A stretch of 64,000 bases of DNA from positions 372,001-436,000 of the forward strand of contig NZ_JADPKT010000022.1 of NCBI RefSeq assembly GCF_023074075.1. The letters run 5' to 3'. The translations under genes were made by a program, and so were the position numbers. The DNA is from Bradyrhizobium sp. 138. Lineage in GTDB: Bacteria; Pseudomonadota; Alphaproteobacteria; Rhizobiales; Xanthobacteraceae. This document shows, piece by piece, positions 60,595 to 64,000 of the stretch (positions within the stretch are counted from its first letter, which is position 1; the number at the start of each line of letters is the position of its first letter). The notes under the pieces are model-generated. The model did no database searches. It worked only from the letters and a program-made list of their open reading frames with translations, and was not told the origin of the DNA.

Positions 60595-61977
60595 CTATGC
60601 CGGCGTCAGCTTCGCGACTTCGCCCTTCATATCCTCCAGCACGCCCGAGATCGCGGCGACCAGATCGTCGATCTGGGCCTTGGTTGTAATCAGCGGCGGG
60701 CAGATGGCGATGGCGTCGAGCATGTTGCGCGAGATCACGCCGCGCTCCTGGAGCATGCGGCTGGCAATGCCGCCGACCGCGCCGGGCGTCGCGGCCGCGC
60801 TCTTGCGGCCCTTGTCGAGCACGAGTTCGATCGCCGCGATCATGCCGACGCCGCGGACCTCGCCGACCAGCGGATGGCTGGTGAGCTCGCGCAAGCGGGC
60901 CTGCATGTAGCCGCCGAGCTCGGCGGCATGCGCGACCAGGCCGCGCTCTTCGATGATCTTGAGGTTTTCCAGCGCAATCGCCGAGCCGACCGGATGGCCG
61001 CCCGCGGTGAAGCCGTGACCAAGCACGCCGATCTTGTTGCTCTCGTCCGCGATCGGCTCGAACATGCGCTCGTTCAGCAGGATCGCCGACAGCGGGAAAT
61101 AGCTCGAGGTGATCTGCTTGGAGACCACGATCGCATCGGGCTTGATGCCGTAGGTCTCGCAGCCGAACATCTTGCCGGTGCGGCCGAAGCCGCAGATCAC
61201 TTCGTCGGCGACCAGCAGGATGTCGTACTTGTTCAAGACCTTCTGGATCTTGTCCCAATAGGTCGCCGGCGGCACGATGACGCCGCCCGCCCCCATCACC
61301 GGCTCGCCGAAGAACGCCGCGATCGTGTCGGGCCCTTCCTTCTGGATCAGGGCGTCGAGCTCCTCCGCCCGGCGTGTCGCAAACGCCTCCTCGCTCTCGC
61401 CGGGGGCGCCGTCCTTGTAGAAATGCGGCGAGCCCGTGTGCAGGATGTTCGGCAGCGGCAGGTCGAACGAGCGATGGTTGTTCGGCAGGCCCGTGAGGCT
61501 GGCCGAGGCAATGGTGACGCCGTGATAGGCGCGCATGCGGCTGATCACCTTCTTGCGCTGCGGCTGGCCGAGCGCGTTGGAGCGATAAGCGATCAGCTTC
61601 AACACGGTGTCGTTGGCTTCCGAGCCGGAATTGGTGAAGAACACCTTGCTCATCGGCACAGGCGCGAGCGCGACCAGCTTCTCGGCAAGGTCGATCGAAG
61701 GCCCGTGCGATTTGGCGGAGAACGTGTGATAGAACGGCAGCGCCTGCATCTGCCTGTGCGCGGCCTCGACCAGCCGCTTCTCGTTGAAGCCGAGCCCGAC
61801 GCTCCATAAGCCCGCCATCGCCTCGAAATAGCGCTTGCCCGACGCATCGAAGACGTAAGGACCTTCACCGCGCTCGATCACCAGGGGACCCGCCTGCTGA
61901 TGCGCGCGCGCGTTGGTGTAGGGATGGAGCTGATAGGCCACATCCCGGGCCTCTTGCGAATTGGGCAGCATGGACAT
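60595..61977 (-). CDS. Class III aminotransferase (omega-transaminase type)
   Basis: A 460-aa PLP enzyme. FEAMAGLWSVGLGFNEKRLV, then FFTNSGSEANDTVLKLIAYR (phosphate-binding loop) and VADEVICGFGRTGKMFGCET (PLP aspartate region) are typical. The Schiff-base lysine is in DAIVVSKQITSSYFPLSA. It belongs to the subgroup acting on omega-amino acids or polyamines with pyruvate (beta-alanine or putrescine transaminase-like). The exact donor is not indicated by neighbours. Confidence 0.93.
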   Translation of the reverse strand: MSMLPNSQEARDVAYQLHPYTNARAHQQAGPLVIERGEGPYVFDASGKRYFEAMAGLWSVGLGFNEKRLVEAAHRQMQALPFYHTFSAKSHGPSIDLAEKLVALAPVPMSKVFFTNSGSEANDTVLKLIAYRSNALGQPQRKKVISRMRAYHGVTIASASLTGLPNNHRSFDLPLPNILHTGSPHFYKDGAPGESEEAFATRRAEELDALIQKEGPDTIAAFFGEPVMGAGGVIVPPATYWDKIQKVLNKYDILLVADEVICGFGRTGKMFGCETYGIKPDAIVVSKQITSSYFPLSAILLNERMFEPIADESNKIGVLGHGFTAGGHPVGSAIALENLKIIEERGLVAHAAELGGYMQARLRELTSHPLVGEVRGVGMIAAIELVLDKGRKSAAATPGAVGGIASRMLQERGVISRNMLDAIAICPPLITTKAQIDDLVAAISGVLEDMKGEVAKLTPA

Positions 61978-62141
61978 TTGCGAAGATCCTTGAAAGCGTC
62001 ACGTCGCAGGCAGAGCCGGCGTCATCACTCGATGATCAAGCACCTTGGCTATTGCGACAGCGCGAAGCTTGCAACGGCAATTCGTCGGCAGCAAGCGCCG
62101 AGCAGCGTTGCGCAAAGCCGCATGTCGGGATTGCGCAGCTC

Positions 62142-62312
62142 TCACGCCGCGTCGTCGTCATGCCCATCGTCGGCACCGGCAGCGGCTTCCCTCACCTCCA
62201 CCAGCGCCATCGAGAGCAGATAGACCGTCGTCGGCAGACCCAGCCTGCGCGCCGTCTCGGCGGCATGCGATAGGTCGCTCGCCAGCTCCTTGAGTTCGTC
62301 TCCCCGTGACAA
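62142..62312 (-). CDS. 56-aa hypothetical protein
   Basis: From TTG 62312 the frame reads MSRGDELKELASDLSHAAET, then ARRLGLPTTVYLLSMALVEV and a charged, aspartate-rich tail. The two amphipathic helices are regular and the segment LGLPTTVYLLSMALVEV is well formed. It lies between the aminotransferase and the isochorismatase-like gene, 30 bp after the latter on the same strand, so it may be the last gene of that operon. Function unknown. Confidence 0.5.
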   Translation of the reverse strand: MSRGDELKELASDLSHAAETARRLGLPTTVYLLSMALVEVREAAAGADDGHDDDAA

Positions 62313-62342
62313 TCTCTCACCCCATCCGCCGGTCGCGGCCGC

Positions 62343-62906
62343 CTACACCGCAACGGCGCCGCTGGTTCTGATCAGTTCGGCGCTGGACTGGATTGTAGCA
62401 AAGTTCCCGATCACATTCACTACCGCATGCTTGTAGGCGGCGGCATCGCCTGCGCCTGGCTGCCGGCAAGCCACGGCGTCAGTAACCAGTTGATAGCGAT
62501 GGCTGCGGTGAAACCCCTCCACGGCGGTGGCCAGAATGGTCTCGTCCAGGGAAAACCCGATCAGAATGCAGCGCATGGTGCGGATATTGGACATGTAGTC
62601 CACAAACCGCGCCGAGCTGTAGGCGGACGGCAGCGGGTGCTCGAACGTCATCTCTCCCGGCTGCGGCTTGGTCTCTTCGATCCAATCGGTCAGCCTGGAT
62701 GCCGGATTGAACCAGGCGGCCTGCGCGATGCGCTTCAGATGCATCACCGGCCACAGATGGCCGCGCCACAGCGTCAGCAGGTCCAGGCAGCGCGCCGTGG
62801 CGGCATCGCCATCGAGAATGACGTGGCAGCGCCCGGGGGTCAGGTATTCGACCTGGAGATCCGCGCAGACCAGGATCGGCGGATCATCGTGGATGGAAGC
62901 CGGCAT
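62343..62906 (-). CDS. Isochorismatase-fold protein lacking the catalytic cysteine
   Basis: A 187-aa cysteine-hydrolase-fold protein. The N-terminal aspartate is present in LVCADLQVEYLTPG, and MHLKRIAQAAWF fits the lysine strand. The nucleophile region reads ILIGFSLDETILATAVEGFH; aligned to the usual G-x-x-T-D-x-C-V-x-x-T-A pattern, threonine occupies the cysteine position. Classical hydrolase activity is therefore doubtful. It is the third gene of an operon with two GNAT-like genes (25 bp after the middle one). It may be a binding or sensing protein. Confidence 0.8.
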   Translation of the reverse strand: MPASIHDDPPILVCADLQVEYLTPGRCHVILDGDAATARCLDLLTLWRGHLWPVMHLKRIAQAAWFNPASRLTDWIEETKPQPGEMTFEHPLPSAYSSARFVDYMSNIRTMRCILIGFSLDETILATAVEGFHRSHRYQLVTDAVACRQPGAGDAAAYKHAVVNVIGNFATIQSSAELIRTSGAVAV

Positions 62907-62931
62907 CGTGTTGCGCAGGGCTGCACCAATT

Positions 62932-63552
62932 TCAGCGGTCGGCGAGCGCGAGGTGCCGCAGCGGTGAGGTCACCGCCCGCCCCGCCGAGGCGTCGAGCAC
63001 GCCTGGCCGATCCCAATCGCCCTCGGGGCGGATGATCACATAGGGATCGCTGTCGAGCGTGATCGCGTCCGGGCCCGGCTCGATCTCCAGCAGCATCTCC
63101 GTGTAGGAAAAATCCGAGAAGGTGATCTTGCGATTGTGACCGAGCGGCTTGGCGCCGAAATGGGCCCAGAAATCGACCAGCCTGTCCTGCGCCTGACCGT
63201 AGATCTTGCGAAAGCCCTTGCGCTTCACGTAGTCGACGCTGGCCTGCACCAGCTTGAACGAGACGCGCGAGCGCCGGTATTGGTGACGCACCGCGAGCCG
63301 CTCCACCTTGGCGAAATCGCCGAAGAAGCGCACCCGCAGGCAGCCCGCGGGCTCGTTGCCGACGAAGCCGATGAAGTGCGCAGCGACCATGTCGTTGCCG
63401 TCGAACTCCTCCTCGAACGGACAATCCTGCTCGGCGAGATAGACCGCCGAGCGGATGGCGGTGACCAGCATGAGATCGTTTGGATCGCGCGCAAGGCGGA
63501 TGGTGATGGTGCGGGAACAGGGCTTGGCGAGGGGAATCCTAGTACCGTGCAT
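62932..63552 (-). CDS. GNAT family acetyltransferase
   Basis: A 206-aa protein. ATG 63552 follows an AAGGAG site. RLARDPNDLMLVTAIRSAVY and CPFEEEFDGNDMVAAHFIGF lead into AGCLRVRFFGDFAKVERLAV, then RRSRVSFKLVQASVDYVKRK and FGAKPLGHNRKITFSDFSY, a GNAT core in which the acetyl-CoA loop is RRSRVS instead of the usual R/Q-x-x-G-x-G/A. It resembles the acetyltransferase group that includes LuxI-like proteins, but no lactone-synthase motif is present. The coding region overlaps the previous gene by 14 bp. Confidence 0.75.
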   Translation of the reverse strand: MHGTRIPLAKPCSRTITIRLARDPNDLMLVTAIRSAVYLAEQDCPFEEEFDGNDMVAAHFIGFVGNEPAGCLRVRFFGDFAKVERLAVRHQYRRSRVSFKLVQASVDYVKRKGFRKIYGQAQDRLVDFWAHFGAKPLGHNRKITFSDFSYTEMLLEIEPGPDAITLDSDPYVIIRPEGDWDRPGVLDASAGRAVTSPLRHLALADR

Positions 63553-64000
63553 CTGCAAAACTCCTTGCTTGGATGATCGCGCCCTGCATGCGCATCGGCT
63601 GCCGATGCCAGGGCCGCTCGTAGCACCAGAGGTCGGGCTGGAAGCTCGGAACCGGCGCAAAGCCCGTGGCCTTCATGATGTCGCGTCCGGCCACGGTTGA
63701 CGGCTGCGCATAGCAATCCGCAGCGCGAAACCTTAGCTGTCGCAGATGCGCCGCGGCCTTGCCGAGACCGGCGATGCCGCGTCCCGTCGCCGCGATCGCC
63801 CAAATGTAGATGGCAGCAACGTCTTCCCCAGCGGAAGCGAGATAGTGTGTCTCGGGCGCCGTGAGGCAGATCTCGTCGAGCAGCAGTGCATCATGCCCGC
63901 GGTCATTGAGAAACAGGAAGGCCATGCCGCCGACGAGATGGCCGTTCCGGCTGAACGTCAGGATGCTCTCGGGATCGAACGTGAAGTATCGCGCAAGCTC
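63539..64000 (-). CDS. GNAT-like protein (5' end outside the window)
   Basis: The frame is open to the right edge; 153 residues are visible. LARYFTFDPESILTFSRNGH, then GGMAFLFLNDRGHDALLLDE and ATGRGIAGLGKAAAHLRQLR carry a GNAT-like acetyl-CoA helix (GRGIAGLGKA), and VAGRDIMKATGFAPV is the late GNAT strand. Its stop lies inside the first codons of the next GNAT gene (14-bp overlap), so translation is coupled. Function unknown. Confidence 0.7.
   Translation of the reverse strand, partial: ELARYFTFDPESILTFSRNGHLVGGMAFLFLNDRGHDALLLDEICLTAPETHYLASAGEDVAAIYIWAIAATGRGIAGLGKAAAHLRQLRFRAADCYAQPSTVAGRDIMKATGFAPVPSFQPDLWCYERPWHRQPMRMQGAIIQARSFADARY

Noticed and set aside
59339..61807. 822-aa open frame on the minus strand spanning rnd and the aminotransferase
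   Set aside because: It runs through the intergenic repeat and is out of frame with the recognised aminotransferase; no conserved motif.
62932..63552. LuxI-type acyl-homoserine-lactone synthase
   Set aside because: General similarity to the GNAT fold only; the conserved LuxI Arg/Trp residues and a LuxR partner are not seen.

Overview
The window looks like chromosomal DNA of an alphaproteobacterium of the Bradyrhizobium / Nitrobacteraceae type. This is an inference from high GC, a eukaryotic-like glutamine synthetase II with a sigma54 promoter and a DUF2735 neighbour, several short rhizobial families (DUF982, DUF2161, DUF2735, a 49-aa YRLYSRK protein), and dispersed palindromic intergenic repeats of the kind common in Bradyrhizobium genomes. 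No rRNA, tRNA, CRISPR array, prophage or intact insertion sequence was seen.

Layout. 0-8.5 kb: the end of a nitrate/taurine-type ABC ATPase, an orphan Tat-exported TRAP solute-binding protein, DUF982, a membrane-anchored DUF2778 (Tlde1-like) protein, DUF1810, a crotonase plus tautomerase-like pair divergent from a TetR regulator with two candidate operators, a chemoreceptor and an FMN reductase. 8.6-17.1 kb: a decayed nitroreductase, two alpha/beta hydrolases, a PsiF protein, an MBL hydrolase with a frameshifted tail, a frameshifted REP-associated transposase between inverted REP copies, an ABC-F ATPase, and a DUF336/LysR pair bracketed by two copies of the ABC-F 5' region. 17.4-28.7 kb: an APH-type kinase, three GrlR-like proteins, a putative operon of GrlR-like / leaderless ModA-like / SEL1 proteins, glnII with its promoter and terminator, DUF2735, an MliC-like protein, a tyrosine phosphatase, a frameshifted SGNH hydrolase, an SDR and DUF2161.

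28.7-38.3 kb: GNAT, PaaI thioesterase, a kynurenine operon (formamidase-like hydrolase, tryptophan 2,3-dioxygenase, kynureninase) that would convert tryptophan to anthranilate and alanine, an M20 peptidase, a PNPOx-like protein divergent from a MocR regulator, and three small exported proteins. 38.3-48.7 kb: an envelope-rich stretch (CreA, two-domain L,D-transpeptidase, glutathione peroxidase, polysaccharide deacetylase), a DHFR-like protein, DoxX, a nested palindromic repeat block, NADP-malic enzyme and a large secreted or inner-membrane-anchored protein. 48.9-64 kb: aspS, SelO, a metallophosphoesterase leading a Ugp-like ABC transporter without an ATPase gene, an MDR oxidoreductase divergent from LysR, RNase D, a class III aminotransferase, and an operon of two GNAT-like proteins and an isochorismatase-fold protein lacking the usual cysteine.

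Most genes are ordinary accessory chromosomal genes in short operons. The unusual features are the GrlR-like paralog set, several disrupted genes (nitroreductase, SGNH hydrolase, RAYT, MBL tail), enzyme-fold proteins that lack expected catalytic residues, and multi-copy palindromic repeats. All family assignments are by reading motifs; no database search was possible.
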